Counted from the stretch's first letter, positions 1 to 8,841 are shown. The stretch is 64,000 bases of DNA from Streptomyces himalayensis subsp. himalayensis (GCF_013778455.1 NZ_JACEHE010000029.1:1-64000); one strand, 5' to 3'. Translations and numbers: made by a program. Notes: generated by a model from the sequence alone, not told the origin.

Positions 1-75
1 GGCCACGACGGTGGCAACGGCGAAGCCGCGCCGCTGCGCGACCCATTGGGCCAGCTCATCAGCGATGTCCAGCAT
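1..75 (-). CDS. xdhC: XdhC/CoxI family protein, 5' end only
   Basis: Twenty-five codons on the minus strand run off the left edge. The peptide starts MLDIADELAQWV and continues to FAVATVV, which matches my recollection of the N-terminus of actinobacterial XdhC proteins. XdhC helps insert or sulfurate the molybdenum cofactor of xanthine dehydrogenase-type enzymes. An AAGGAG ribosome site lies seven bases upstream of the ATG. It is the last visible gene of the xdh cluster and on the same strand, but a 369-base repeat-bearing gap separates it from the large subunit, so it may have its own promoter or depend on read-through. The remainder of the gene is outside the window. Confidence 0.7.
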   Translation of the reverse strand, partial: MLDIADELAQWVAQRRGFAVATVVA

Positions 76-444
76 GTGGGTCTCCTTGGCGACGCCGTTC
101 CGTTGTGGGCAGCGGCCCCATCGTTGTGGGAAACGTGCCCCCAACCGCTGCGGGCAATCGTGCCGCTGGGGCGATGGGGGTACCTCCCATGCCTTTAAGG
201 CAATGGGGGAGGGTGGGCGCAGCGGCACCCGACGGCGGATCACCCCTCCGCCCTCGGGTAACCCCCGACGGGGGACCAGTACGCGAAAGGGCACCCGCCG
301 TCGTGTGTTGTGCCCACCCTCCTCCAGCTACCGCTGGGAGGTGCCCCCAGCTCTGCGGAACGCCTGCCCACAACGTTGGGGGCGCAGGCAGGCCACGCGG
401 CCCGCAGCGGCGCCGGCGTTGCACCGCCGCCGTCGGCGGCGCGC
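76..444. other. Intergenic stretch with Streptomyces-type short palindromes
   Basis: There is no credible gene between the molybdenum subunit and xdhC. The stretch is full of short G-runs and C-runs, including repeated GTTGTGGG motifs around 110-135 and related CCCACAACGTTGGGGG near 367-383, plus a 40-base mini-repeat at 173-212. These could fold into several hairpins and may partly terminate or process the xdh transcript. Confidence 0.6.
173..212. repeat. Dispersed 40-bp imperfect palindrome, copy A
   Basis: A 40-base element with arms around CTCCCATGCC and GGCAATGGGGGAG. A second copy differing at three positions by eye count lies inside the pucR-type gene at 5777-5816, and a relative lies at 26221-26275. 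It looks like a mobile REP-like mini-element. Confidence 0.7.
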
Positions 445-2829
445 CTACGCCATCCCCGTCAGGTGCTCCGGGCGGACCGGGGTCCGGGCGAGTTCCAGGC
501 CCGTCGCTGCCCGGATCGCCGCCAGCACCGCCGGCGTCGAAGACAGCGTCGGCGCCTCCCCGACACCCCGCAGCCCGTACGGGGCATGCTCGTCGGCCAG
601 TTCCAGCACGTCGACGGGAATCGTCGGCGTATCGAGGATCGTGGGGATCAGGTAATCCGTGAAGGACGGATTCCTGACCTTCGCCGTCCTCGGGTCGACG
701 AGGATCTCCTCCATCACCGCCATACCCAGCCCCTGTGTGGTGCCGCCCTGGATCTGGCCGACGACGGACAGCGGGTTGAGAGCCTTGCCGACGTCCTGGG
801 CGCAGGCCAGTTCGATGACCTTGACCAGCCCCAGCTCCGTGTCGACCTCGACGACGGCCCGGTGCGCGGCGAACGAGTACTGGACATGCCCGTTGCCCTG
901 CCCGGTGCGCAGGTCGAACGGCTCGGTGGGCCGGTGCCGCCACACCTCCTCGACCTCGACCACCTCGTCCTCCAGGAGGTCCGTCAGATCGGCGAGCGCC
1001 TCGCCTCCGTCGGTGACGACCTTGCCGCCCTCCAGCAGCAGTTCGGCGGTGGCCCAGGCCGGGTGGTACGACCCGAACTTGCGGCGCCCGATCTCCAGGA
1101 CCTTCTCGCGGACGAGTTCGCAGGCGTATTTGACGGCGCCGCCCGTGACGTACGTCTGACGGGACGCGGACGTCGAACCCGCGCTGCCCACCTGCGTGTC
1201 CGCCGGTTGGATGGTCACCTGAGTGACACCCAGCTCTGTGCGGGCGATCTGCGCGTGGACGGTGACACCACCCTGCCCGACCTCCGCCATGGCGGTGTGG
1301 ACGACCGCGACCGGCTCCCCGCCCACCACCTCCATACGCACCCGCGCGGTGGAGTAGTCGTCGAAGCCCTCGGAGAAGCCGACGTTCTTGATGCCGACCG
1401 CGTAGCCCACACCCCGTACGACGCCCTCGCCGTGCGTCGTGTTGGACAGGCCACCGGGCAGCTGGCGCACGTCGGCGCCCTCGGTGGTCTCCCACTGGCG
1501 CTCCGGCGGGAGAGGCATCGCCTTGACCCGCCGGAGGAGTTCGGCGACCGGGGCCGGTGAGTCGACGCGCTGCCCGGTCGGCATGACAGACCCCTGTTCC
1601 ATGGCGTTCAGCTGCCGGAACTCCACCGGATCCATGCCGAGCTTCGCGGCGAGCTTGTCCATCTGCGCCTCGTATGCGAAGCACGCCTGGACCGCGCCGA
1701 ACCCGCGCATGGCGCCGCAGGGCGGGTTGTTGGTGTAGAGGGCGATGACCTCGATGTCGACGTCGTCGATGACGTACGGGCCGGCGCCGAGCGAGGCGGC
1801 GTTGCCCACGACCGCAGGCGAGGAGGACGCATACGCCCCGCCGTCCAGAACGATGCGGCACTTCACGTGGGTCAACTTGCCGTCGCGCGTGGCCCCGTGC
1901 TCGTAGTACAGCTTCGCGGGGTGGCGGTGGACGTGTCCGAAGAAGGACTCGAAGCGGTTGTAGACGATCTTCACCGGCTTGCCCGTGCGCAGCGCCAGCA
2001 GGCACGCGTGGATCTGCATCGACAGGTCCTCACGGCCTCCGAACGCGCCGCCGACGCCCGCCAGCGTCATACGGACCTTGTCCTCCGGCAGGCCCAGCAC
2101 GGGCGCGATCTGGCGGAGGTCGGCGTGCAGCCACTGGGTGGCGATGTAGAGATCGACGCCGCCGTCCTCGGCGGGGACGGCAAGGCCCGACTCTGGGCCG
2201 AGGAACGCCTGGTCCTGCATGCCGAAGACGTACTCGCCCTCGACGATCACGTCGGCACGCCCCCGGGCCTCCTCCACGTCGCCGCGCACGATCGGCTGGC
2301 GGTGGACGATGTTCGGGTGCGGGGCGTGGGGGGCGTGGTGATCCGTGCGCCCCGGGTGGAGGACCGGTGCGTCCGGCGCGGTCGCGGTCGCCTCGTCCGT
2401 CACGATCGGCAGCTCGCGATACTCGACCTTGATCTTGGCGGCGGCGCGGCGCGCGGTCTCCGGGTGGTCGGCGGCGACGATCGCGACCGGCTCGCCGTGG
2501 TGGCGTACGCGGCCGTTGGCGAGTACGGGGGTGTCCTGGATCTCCAGGCCGTAGTTCCGCACGTCCGTGGGCAGGTCGTCGTACGTCATGACGGCGTACA
2601 CACCGGGCTGGGCGAGCGCCTCGCTCGTGTCGATCGACACGATCTCCGCATGCGCGACCGGGGAGCGCAGAATGTGGCCCCACAACATGTCCTCGTGCCA
2701 CATATCGGACGAGTAGGCGAACTCCCCGGTGACCTTCAGGGTGCCGTCGGGGCGCAGCGTGGACTCGCCGATGCCGCCGCTGGTCCGGGAGCCCTGCGTG
2801 ATGTTGGTGGGCGTGCCCGTGGTTCCCAT
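445..2829 (-). CDS. Xanthine dehydrogenase-family molybdopterin-binding subunit
   Basis: A 794-residue catalytic large subunit of a molybdenum hydroxylase. It binds the Mo-pterin cofactor and oxidises purines or aldehydes, passing electrons through the 2Fe-2S and FAD subunits encoded just upstream. Visible family features are a VGGAFGGRE segment in the cofactor domain, AMRGFGAVQ, an EVGQGGVT glycine-rich loop, and a C-terminal GVGEAP motif whose glutamate (about residue 758) is the expected catalytic base. The ATG at 2829 was chosen because it sits two bases after the stop of the 2Fe-2S gene; the frame stays open further upstream only as an overlap. The divergent PucR-type regulator suggests purine catabolism, but motifs alone do not fix the substrate. 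Confidence 0.93.
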   Translation of the reverse strand: MGTTGTPTNITQGSRTSGGIGESTLRPDGTLKVTGEFAYSSDMWHEDMLWGHILRSPVAHAEIVSIDTSEALAQPGVYAVMTYDDLPTDVRNYGLEIQDTPVLANGRVRHHGEPVAIVAADHPETARRAAAKIKVEYRELPIVTDEATATAPDAPVLHPGRTDHHAPHAPHPNIVHRQPIVRGDVEEARGRADVIVEGEYVFGMQDQAFLGPESGLAVPAEDGGVDLYIATQWLHADLRQIAPVLGLPEDKVRMTLAGVGGAFGGREDLSMQIHACLLALRTGKPVKIVYNRFESFFGHVHRHPAKLYYEHGATRDGKLTHVKCRIVLDGGAYASSSPAVVGNAASLGAGPYVIDDVDIEVIALYTNNPPCGAMRGFGAVQACFAYEAQMDKLAAKLGMDPVEFRQLNAMEQGSVMPTGQRVDSPAPVAELLRRVKAMPLPPERQWETTEGADVRQLPGGLSNTTHGEGVVRGVGYAVGIKNVGFSEGFDDYSTARVRMEVVGGEPVAVVHTAMAEVGQGGVTVHAQIARTELGVTQVTIQPADTQVGSAGSTSASRQTYVTGGAVKYACELVREKVLEIGRRKFGSYHPAWATAELLLEGGKVVTDGGEALADLTDLLEDEVVEVEEVWRHRPTEPFDLRTGQGNGHVQYSFAAHRAVVEVDTELGLVKVIELACAQDVGKALNPLSVVGQIQGGTTQGLGMAVMEEILVDPRTAKVRNPSFTDYLIPTILDTPTIPVDVLELADEHAPYGLRGVGEAPTLSSTPAVLAAIRAATGLELARTPVRPEHLTGMA

Positions 2830-2831
2830 GG

Positions 2832-3449
2832 TCAGACCCCCTCGGACTGCCGGGCGGCCGCGAGGCGGACCGCGTCGAGGATCTTCTCGTAGCCGGTGCA
2901 CCGGCAGAGGTTGCCCGACAGCGCCTCGCGGATGTCCGCGTCGGACGGGTTCGGGTTGCGCTCCAGCATCTCGTCGGCGGCGACCAGCAGTCCGGGCGTG
3001 CAGAAGCCGCACTGCACGGCACCGGCGTCGATGAACGCCTGCTGGATCGGCGAGAGCGTCGCACGCGGGGAGGTGGCCGTACCTTCGCCGGTCGCGGAGT
3101 CCGTCGGCCGGGATTCCCACTGCCGGGCCGCGTCGAGCGACGTACCAGGGCCGGATGTGCCGCAGGCGGCCGTGGCGCAACCACCGCCCGCCGACCGCTG
3201 CTTGGCGTAGTCGGCCAGCCCCTCGACCGTCACCACGTCCCGGCCCTCCACCTGCCCGGCAGCGACCAGGCACGCACACACCGGCACCCCGTCCAGGCGG
3301 ACCGTGCACGAACCGCATTCGCCCTGCTCACAGGCGTTCTTGGAGCCGGGCAGGCCGAGGCGCTCACGCAGCACGTACAGCAGGCTCTCACCCTCCCACA
3401 CGTCGTCGGCCTCCTGCCGGCGGCCGTTCACGCGGAACGTCACTCGCAT
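2832..3449 (-). CDS. (2Fe-2S)-binding subunit of the xanthine dehydrogenase-type enzyme
   Basis: A 205-residue iron-sulfur subunit that relays electrons from the molybdenum centre to FAD. The N-terminal plant-ferredoxin-like cluster uses CEQGECGSC (Cys40, 45, 48) and Cys60. The second, all-helical domain has CGFC (Cys147, 150) and CRC (Cys182, 184). The two domains are joined by an unusually long linker of about 50 residues (about 82-131), rich in Gly, Ser and Thr and carrying two extra cysteines (about 91 and 96); most members are near 160-170 residues. The start overlaps the stop of the FAD gene by one base (TAATG), so translation is probably coupled. Confidence 0.93.
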   Translation of the reverse strand: MRVTFRVNGRRQEADDVWEGESLLYVLRERLGLPGSKNACEQGECGSCTVRLDGVPVCACLVAAGQVEGRDVVTVEGLADYAKQRSAGGGCATAACGTSGPGTSLDAARQWESRPTDSATGEGTATSPRATLSPIQQAFIDAGAVQCGFCTPGLLVAADEMLERNPNPSDADIREALSGNLCRCTGYEKILDAVRLAAARQSEGV

Positions 3450-4339
3450 TACGCAGCTCCCTCGGTGGTGCGGGCGGTGCCGCGGTATGACTCCCAGGTC
3501 CAGGTCAGGGTGCGGCGGGCCATGACGCCGACGGCGTGGCGGCGGTAGCTCGCCGTACCGCGGACGTCGTCGATCGGGTTGCAGGCAGCCGCGCACAGGA
3601 CGGCGAAATGCTTGGCGACCGACGGGGTGATGATCTTCCCGTTGTCCCAGAAGCCGCCCTCGTCGAGCGCCGCGTTCAGGAACTCCTCGGCGGCCTTGGC
3701 GCGGATCGGCGTGGGCGCGGCGGAGCCGATGCCCGTGCGTACGGTCCGGGTCTCGGGGTGCAGCGCGAGGCCGAACGCGCATACGGCGATGACCATGGCG
3801 TTGCGTGTGCCGACCTTCGAGTACTGCTGCGGACCGTCGGCCTTCTTGATGTGGATCGCCCGGATGAGCTCGTCGGGGGCGAGTGCGTTGCGCTTCACGC
3901 CGGTGTAGAACGCGTCGATCGGGATGAGCCGGGAGCCGCGTACCGACTGGACCTCGACCTCGGCTCCGGCGGCGAGCAGCGCCGGGTGCGCGTCCCCGGC
4001 GGGCGAGGCGGTGCCGAGGTTGCCGCCGACGCCGCCGCGGTTGCGGATCTGCGGGGACGCCACGGTGTGCGAGGCCAGGGCCAGGCCCGGCATCTCGGCC
4101 CGCAGATGCTCCATGATCCGCGTGTACGGGACGGAGGCGCCGAGGCGGACGGTGTCCTCGCCGACCTCCCACTCGCCCAGCTCGCCGATGCGGTTCAGGT
4201 CCAGGAGGTACTCGGGCCGCCGGTGGTCGAAGTTGATCTCGACCATCACATCGGTGCCACCCGCGATCGGCACGGCCGTGGGGTGCGCCGCCTTCGCGGC
4301 GAGCGCCTCCTCCCAGCCGGCGGGGCGAAGGAAGTCCAT
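3449..4339 (-). CDS. FAD-binding subunit of the xanthine dehydrogenase-type enzyme
   Basis: A 296-residue medium subunit of the CoxM/XdhB type. It carries FAD and hands electrons to NAD+ or another acceptor. The N-terminal flavin loop AIAGGTDVMVEI (about 26-38) and the later RNRGGVGGNLGTASPAGD segment are the two FAD-contacting signatures of the family. It is first in the minus-strand operon FAD, 2Fe-2S, Mo, with one-base and two-base junctions, so the three subunits are likely made in equal amounts. A 246-base divergent promoter region separates it from the PucR-type activator. Confidence 0.93.
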   Translation of the reverse strand: MDFLRPAGWEEALAAKAAHPTAVPIAGGTDVMVEINFDHRRPEYLLDLNRIGELGEWEVGEDTVRLGASVPYTRIMEHLRAEMPGLALASHTVASPQIRNRGGVGGNLGTASPAGDAHPALLAAGAEVEVQSVRGSRLIPIDAFYTGVKRNALAPDELIRAIHIKKADGPQQYSKVGTRNAMVIAVCAFGLALHPETRTVRTGIGSAAPTPIRAKAAEEFLNAALDEGGFWDNGKIITPSVAKHFAVLCAAACNPIDDVRGTASYRRHAVGVMARRTLTWTWESYRGTARTTEGAA

Positions 4340-4398
4340 GCTGGCTCTCTTCTTCTGAGTTCAGCTCGTTCATGTGGTGTTCACGCGGATCAAGGTCA

Positions 4399-4414
4399 GT
4401 ACACAGCGCTGTAC
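4399..4414. promoter_or_regulatory. Candidate operator between the xdh operon and the PucR-type gene
   Basis: GTACACAGCGCTGTAC contains the perfect 10-base palindrome ACAGCGCTGT (4403-4412). It lies 60 bases upstream of the xdh operon start in the divergent intergenic region, a plausible place for a PucR-type or other purine-responsive operator. No experimental site is known to me for comparison. Confidence 0.4.
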
Positions 4415-4585
4415 TCCGCCGGGGTCAGTCACGGAAACCATGAAGGAGTTGGCTGACCAGAGCACTACTCTTGTAGATTCGTATGAACGGCGATCCCCGG
4501 TAACACCGTCGTCTTCGCCCGGAAACGACGACCGCCGGATCCGCACCACAGGCACCATCGAGAAAGATCGGCGGCGACGAGAACC

Positions 4586-6316
4586 ATGCGCCTGCGCGCA
4601 CTGCTGGACACCGACGCGCTGGGGCTGCGGCTGCTGGGCGGCGAGAGCGAGCTGGACCGCACCGTACGCGGTGTGATGACGACGGACCTGCGGGACCCCA
4701 GCCGCTATCTCTCCGGCGGTGAGCTGGTGCTCACCGGCCTGGCCTGGTGGCGCGGCGCCGCGGACTCCGAGCCGTTCGTACGGATCCTGACCGCCGCCGG
4801 GGTGTCGGCGCTGGCGGCCGGTGAGGCCGAGCTCGGCGCCGTCCCCGACGATCTCGTCGAGGCCTGCGCGCGCCACCGCCTGCCGCTGTTCTCGGTCGAC
4901 GAGTCCGTGGCCTTCGCCACGATCACCGAGCATGTCGTACGTCAGGTGTCCGGCGAGCGCGCGGGCGACCTGGCGGCCGTGGTGGACCGGCACCGCCGTC
5001 TGATGACGCCGGGCCCGGGCGGCGGCGGCCCCGACGCGGTGCTCGACCTGCTCCGCTCCGACCTGGACCTGCGCGCGTGGGTGCTCTCGCCCACCGGGCG
5101 GGCCATCGCGGGCTCGACCAACGGGGGGCCCGCTTCGGCGCCGGACGTGCGCGCCAGGCTCGCGGCCGAGCATCTGGCGGCGGTCCGCACCGGGCGGCGC
5201 GGCCCCTACCGGGTGACGGTGGGCACCACGACGTACTCGCTGTTCCCCGTCCGCAGCTCGGGGCACCGTCCGACCACGGCTACGGGCCCGGGCGCGGCGG
5301 GCTCGCGCGACGTACGCGAGACCGTGCTGTCCGACTGGCTGCTCGCCGTCGAGGCCGACGCCGGGGACTGGCCCGAGGAGCGCCTCGACCTGCTGCACGG
5401 CGTCACCCAGCTGATCGCGGTCGAACGGGACCGGCGGGACGCGGCGCGCACGGTGCGGCGCCGGCTCGCCCAGGAGGTCCTGGAGCTGGTGCAGGCCGGG
5501 GCTGCCCCGGCCGAGATCGCGGCGCGGCTGCGGGTGGCCGCGCCCGTGCTGCTGCCCGGGCTCGGCGTGGCGCCGCACTGGCAGGTCGTCGTGGCGGGCG
5601 TCGAGTGGGAGGGCGGTGACGTCGAGGGCGGACCTGTGGCCCAGGCGCTGCTGGAGGAGATCCTCGTCGACCCCCGGTCGTCCGGGCCCGAGCCGTCCGA
5701 CCGTATCGCCGTCGCCCACACGGGTACGGAGGCGATCGCGCTGGTGCCGCTGTCGTCGGTGTCCGCTCAGCGCGACGATGGGGGTGCCTCCCATGCCCTC
5801 AAGGCAATGGGGGAGGAGTCGGGGCTGTCCGCGGAGGGCGTGCTGGAGGCCGTACGGGACCCGCTGTCGGCGGGCCTCGCCGATGACGGGCGGCTTACGC
5901 TCGGCGTCAGTGCCGCCGTCCACTCGGCGGAGGGCCTGCGCGGCGCCCTGGAGGAGGCCCGGCACGCCCGCCGTGTCGCGGCCGCCCGTCCCGGCCGGGT
6001 GTGCGCCGCCGGTCACCAGGAGCTGGCGTCCCATGTCCTGCTGCTGCCGTTCGTGCCGGACGATGTGCGCCGCGCGTTCACGGCCCGCCTGCTCGACCCG
6101 CTGCGCGACTACGACCGGCGCCACCGGGCGGAGCTCATCCCCACGCTGGAGGCGTTCCTCGACTGCGACGGCTCCTGGACCCGTTGCGCCACCCGTCTGC
6201 ACCTGCACGTCAACACGTTGCGTTATCGGATAGGGCGAATCGAGCAGTTGACGAGCCGTGATCTGTCGCGCCTCGAGGACAAGTTGGACTTCTTCCTCGC
6301 CCTTCGCATGAGCTGA
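4586..6316 (+). CDS. pucR: PucR family transcriptional regulator
   Basis: A 576-residue regulator. The N-terminal PucR purine-catabolism domain (about 1-125) starts MRLRALLDTDALGLRLLGG and includes the DLRDPSRYLSGGELVLTG signature. A central GGDEF-like region follows, and the C-terminal HTH_30 helix-turn-helix ends TRLHLHVNTLRYRIGRIEQL. Bacillus PucR controls purine-degradation genes, and this one is divergent from the xanthine dehydrogenase operon, so it very likely controls that operon. A 40-base dispersed palindrome lies inside the coding sequence (5777-5816) and is read in frame as a DDGGASHALKAMGEE-like segment, probably a tolerated loop. No strong ribosome site precedes the ATG. Confidence 0.9.
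   Translation: MRLRALLDTDALGLRLLGGESELDRTVRGVMTTDLRDPSRYLSGGELVLTGLAWWRGAADSEPFVRILTAAGVSALAAGEAELGAVPDDLVEACARHRLPLFSVDESVAFATITEHVVRQVSGERAGDLAAVVDRHRRLMTPGPGGGGPDAVLDLLRSDLDLRAWVLSPTGRAIAGSTNGGPASAPDVRARLAAEHLAAVRTGRRGPYRVTVGTTTYSLFPVRSSGHRPTTATGPGAAGSRDVRETVLSDWLLAVEADAGDWPEERLDLLHGVTQLIAVERDRRDAARTVRRRLAQEVLELVQAGAAPAEIAARLRVAAPVLLPGLGVAPHWQVVVAGVEWEGGDVEGGPVAQALLEEILVDPRSSGPEPSDRIAVAHTGTEAIALVPLSSVSAQRDDGGASHALKAMGEESGLSAEGVLEAVRDPLSAGLADDGRLTLGVSAAVHSAEGLRGALEEARHARRVAAARPGRVCAAGHQELASHVLLLPFVPDDVRRAFTARLLDPLRDYDRRHRAELIPTLEAFLDCDGSWTRCATRLHLHVNTLRYRIGRIEQLTSRDLSRLEDKLDFFLALRMS
5777..5816. repeat. Dispersed 40-bp palindrome, copy B, inside the pucR-type gene
   Basis: The same element as 173-212, with three substitutions by eye count. 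It is translated in frame in the PucR-type protein, adding roughly 13-15 residues between the central and C-terminal regions. Confidence 0.7.
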
Positions 6317-6557
6317 GGCGCCCGCGCTGACGCGCACGGTGCGTGACACCGCCGATTGCCGGGTCGGCGGGCGCGGCAGGGTCATCCGGGGCGCCTGACG
6401 AGTTGACGGGTACACCGCCTGAATCAGTCCCCGTCGGTCCACGACCGGCTCCCACACTTTGTGAAATCCTTCACCCACCCCCTTGGCCGGGCGCTCGGAT
6501 TCATGCTGAGATTCCGCCACGACTCAACAGCTCAATGGTGTGCTCGGGGAGGGCAAC

Positions 6558-7340
6558 GTGGCGCATCCCGCCATGTCTGGTATCGGAACGACTGCAGGGG
6601 ACGATCCACTCCAGACCGCGGTATGGCGGCTGCGCTCACGCGCCTGCTGGACCGATGCGGCCGCCCTGCTCGAACCGCGCGCCGGCGACGACGCCGAAGC
6701 CGCGCTGCAGCGGGTCGCGCTCCTGGTGGAGCAGTGCCTGTACACCGAGCAGGGGTGGGCCGAGGCCGAGGACGCACTGCGTACGGCGGAGGCGCTGGCC
6801 CATGACGACGACGAGCGGGGGGCGGCCGCGTGCGAGCGCGGGCACCTCGCGTACGCCGCGACGCTGCTCGGAGTACGGGACCGGGCCGACGAGGCGCGGG
6901 CCGCGCTGGGGCGGGCCGCGGCGCTCATCGCCCCGGGCGCACCGGCGCGGGCGCTCCTCGACTTCCGGCGCGGGCTGATCGCCGAGAACCTCGCGGGTTC
7001 GCCGCAGGCCGCCCGCGCCGCCTACCGCCGCGCCCATGCCGGGGCCACCGCGCACGGCGACACGCTGCTGCTCTCCTTCACCTGGCGCCATCTGGCCGGA
7101 CTGGCCCTCCGCGAGGGCGAACTGGCCGAGGCCCGCCACGGCTTCGCCGAGTCCCTCCGCATCCGCGAGGAGCTCGGCTACCTGGTCGGCACGGCTCCCG
7201 CGCTGGCGTCTCTGGCCGACGCGGAGACGGAACCGGAGGCCTCCCGACTGCGCGCGGAGGCGGGGCGCCTCTTCCGGCTGCTCGGCGGCGTGCCGACCTG
7301 GCTGGCGAACGGGCTCACACCGCCGGCTACCGCGGTCTGA
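6558..7340 (+). CDS. Tetratricopeptide-repeat-like helical protein
   Basis: A 260-residue, alanine- and arginine-rich protein predicted as helical hairpins of TPR type throughout, with pairs such as AEDALRTAEALAH, RADEARAALGRAAAL, and AEARHGFAESLRIREELG. No enzymatic motif, signal peptide or membrane segment is visible, so it is probably a cytoplasmic scaffold or interaction protein. The GTG at 6558 was chosen because GGGGAGGG lies just upstream; an in-frame GTG at 6540 is the alternative. It follows the PucR-type gene by 241 bases and is convergent with the GntR gene, with no functional link evident. Confidence 0.8.
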   Translation: MAHPAMSGIGTTAGDDPLQTAVWRLRSRACWTDAAALLEPRAGDDAEAALQRVALLVEQCLYTEQGWAEAEDALRTAEALAHDDDERGAAACERGHLAYAATLLGVRDRADEARAALGRAAALIAPGAPARALLDFRRGLIAENLAGSPQAARAAYRRAHAGATAHGDTLLLSFTWRHLAGLALREGELAEARHGFAESLRIREELGYLVGTAPALASLADAETEPEASRLRAEAGRLFRLLGGVPTWLANGLTPPATAV

Positions 7341-7647
7341 CGCGCGCCTGGCCTGCGGCGGGGTGTGCCTGGTGCCGTCTGTGTCCGGGCCCGCGGATCG
7401 GCCTGCAGGCCGGCGTAGAGCTGGCGGCCCGCGATTCAGCCCGTCCGGCGTCTGAGGACCGTGGTCCAGGGGGCGGGTCCATGGTTTCGAGACCCCGGTT
7501 ACCGGGACCGGCCGCGCAAGCCCGCGGCAACGCGCGCAGCAGGCGCCGGTGCGCTGGGACCGACGGCGCGGCCGCGGGCACACGCCCAGGAGACGGCCGC
7601 GGGCACACGGCCCAGGGACGGCGCCGCCGTGACCGCGGGCAACGCCC
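7341..7647. other. Convergent intergenic region
   Basis: No gene is seen between the convergent TPR and GntR genes. It contains short GC-rich repeats around 7565-7615 (GGCCGCGGGCACACG twice) and small hairpins such as GGACCGTGGTCC near 7457, which may serve as weak terminators. Confidence 0.5.
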
Positions 7648-8646
7648 TCAGGCGGAGCCCGTGAAATGCTCCCGTACCAGCGACTGGACCACGGCCAGAT
7701 CCTGGGCGATCAGCGCGTCCAGCAGAGCCGTGTGCTCCGCCGCGTCGGCAACGAGGCCGGCGCGGCCACGTGGCGCCTGGCCGTCGGCCAACGGCCACTG
7801 GGCGCGGCGGTGCAGGTCCTCGGCGATCTGCACCAGTTGGCGATTGCCGGACAGCGCGAGGACGGCCCGGTGGAAGGCGCGGTCCGACTCCGCGTAGCTC
7901 GCGAAGTCGCCGCCGACCGCCGCCGCGACCGTCGCCTCGGCCTGCGGACGCAGCTCGGCCCAGCGGGCCGCGGGCACGGTCCGGGCGAGCCGCAGCATCA
8001 CGGGCACCTCGATCAGGGCCCGTATCTCCGCGAGTTCGGCCAGCTCCTCGGCGGTGCGCCGGATGACACGGAACCCCCGGTTCGGTACGACCTCCACGGC
8101 GCCCTCGAGGGCGAGCTGCTGCATCGCCTCGCGCACCGGCGTCGCGGAGACCCCGAAGCGCTCGCCGAGGACCGGCGCCGAGTAGACCTCGCCCGGGGCG
8201 AGCTCGCCCTCCACGAGGGCGGTACGCAAGGCATCGAGAACCTGCCCCCGTACGGAGGACCGCTGAACCGGCCGCCGCGGCGCAAGTGCACCTGACTCCG
8301 CCAAGCCGTCCGGGGCCCTGCGCGGCAGGGGCAGCGGCGGTTCGCTGTGGGTGTGCTCGCCGCGGGCCGTGTCGCCGCCCCCGGACGGCCCCGGCGGTGC
8401 GGGGGGCCGCTGCTGCTGGGCGGGGGGCAGGTACTGCGACGGCGTGCCCGGTCGGGACCTCGGCACAGCCGTACCGGCTGCGGGCGCCGTCGACGACGCC
8501 GTCGGCGCAGCCGGCCGGGGACGCGCCACGAACGGTTCGGACTCGGGCTCGCCGGGACGCGCCACGAACGGTTCGGACGCGGGCTCGGCGGAGTCGTCGG
8601 ACAGCCCCGTGGGGCCCTGCGTGTCATGCGCGCCGGCCTGCTCCAC
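7648..8646 (-). CDS. GntR family (FadR/FCD-type) transcriptional regulator
   Basis: A 332-residue regulator. The first 100 residues are low-complexity, Pro/Ala-rich and contain a duplicated SEPFVARP unit. The winged helix is about 125-190 (VRGQVLDALRTALVEGELAPGEVY, then FGVSATPVREAMQQLALEGAVE). A helical FCD effector domain follows to the end. FCD-GntR proteins usually repress metabolic genes and release DNA on binding a small carboxylate. The GTG at 8646 is favoured by AGGAGG five bases upstream. Five 11-base tandem repeats (8677-8731) sit just before that ribosome site and may be its own operator. The FhuF-like gene is divergent. Confidence 0.88.
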   Translation of the reverse strand: MEQAGAHDTQGPTGLSDDSAEPASEPFVARPGEPESEPFVARPRPAAPTASSTAPAAGTAVPRSRPGTPSQYLPPAQQQRPPAPPGPSGGGDTARGEHTHSEPPLPLPRRAPDGLAESGALAPRRPVQRSSVRGQVLDALRTALVEGELAPGEVYSAPVLGERFGVSATPVREAMQQLALEGAVEVVPNRGFRVIRRTAEELAELAEIRALIEVPVMLRLARTVPAARWAELRPQAEATVAAAVGGDFASYAESDRAFHRAVLALSGNRQLVQIAEDLHRRAQWPLADGQAPRGRAGLVADAAEHTALLDALIAQDLAVVQSLVREHFTGSA

Positions 8647-8676
8647 GAGGTCCTCCTGTCCTGTCCGGCTGACTGT

Positions 8677-8731
8677 TCTGATCCTGCTCTGATCCTGCTC
8701 TGATCCTGCTCTGATCCTGCTCTGATCCTGC
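8677..8731. repeat. Five perfect 11-bp tandem repeats upstream of the GntR gene
   Basis: TCTGATCCTGC is repeated five times without a mismatch, directly upstream of the GntR ribosome site. The 11-base period is close to one helical turn, so each unit would present the same DNA face. It could be a multimeric operator or simply a slippage product. Confidence 0.8.
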
Positions 8732-8822
8732 TGATGCTGGTGGTCACCCCGAGGCGGAAGAAAAGGTGACCCCACGCACGATAGGGCGAGCAGGCCCTGG
8801 TTCAAACCTGGATCACATTGGG

Positions 8823-8841
8823 TAAGGTAAGGCTTACCTGT
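8823..8841. promoter_or_regulatory. Iron box (DmdR/IdeR operator) upstream of the FhuF-like gene
   Basis: TAAGGTAAGGCTTACCTGT is a 19-base imperfect palindrome that matches the actinobacterial iron-box pattern TTAGGTTAGGCTAACCTAA closely. It lies 29 bases before the ATG of a siderophore-reductase-like gene, so repression under iron sufficiency is expected. Confidence 0.8.

Noticed and set aside
445..3318. A 957-residue version of the molybdenum subunit starting at 3318
   Set aside because: The extra 163 residues overlap the 2Fe-2S gene in another frame and read as arginine-rich shadow; the start at 2829 fits the operon junction.
8677..8731. Possible CRISPR or origin iterons
   Set aside because: Units are only 11 bases with no spacers, and no replication initiator gene is nearby; a leader repeat of the GntR gene is the simpler reading.
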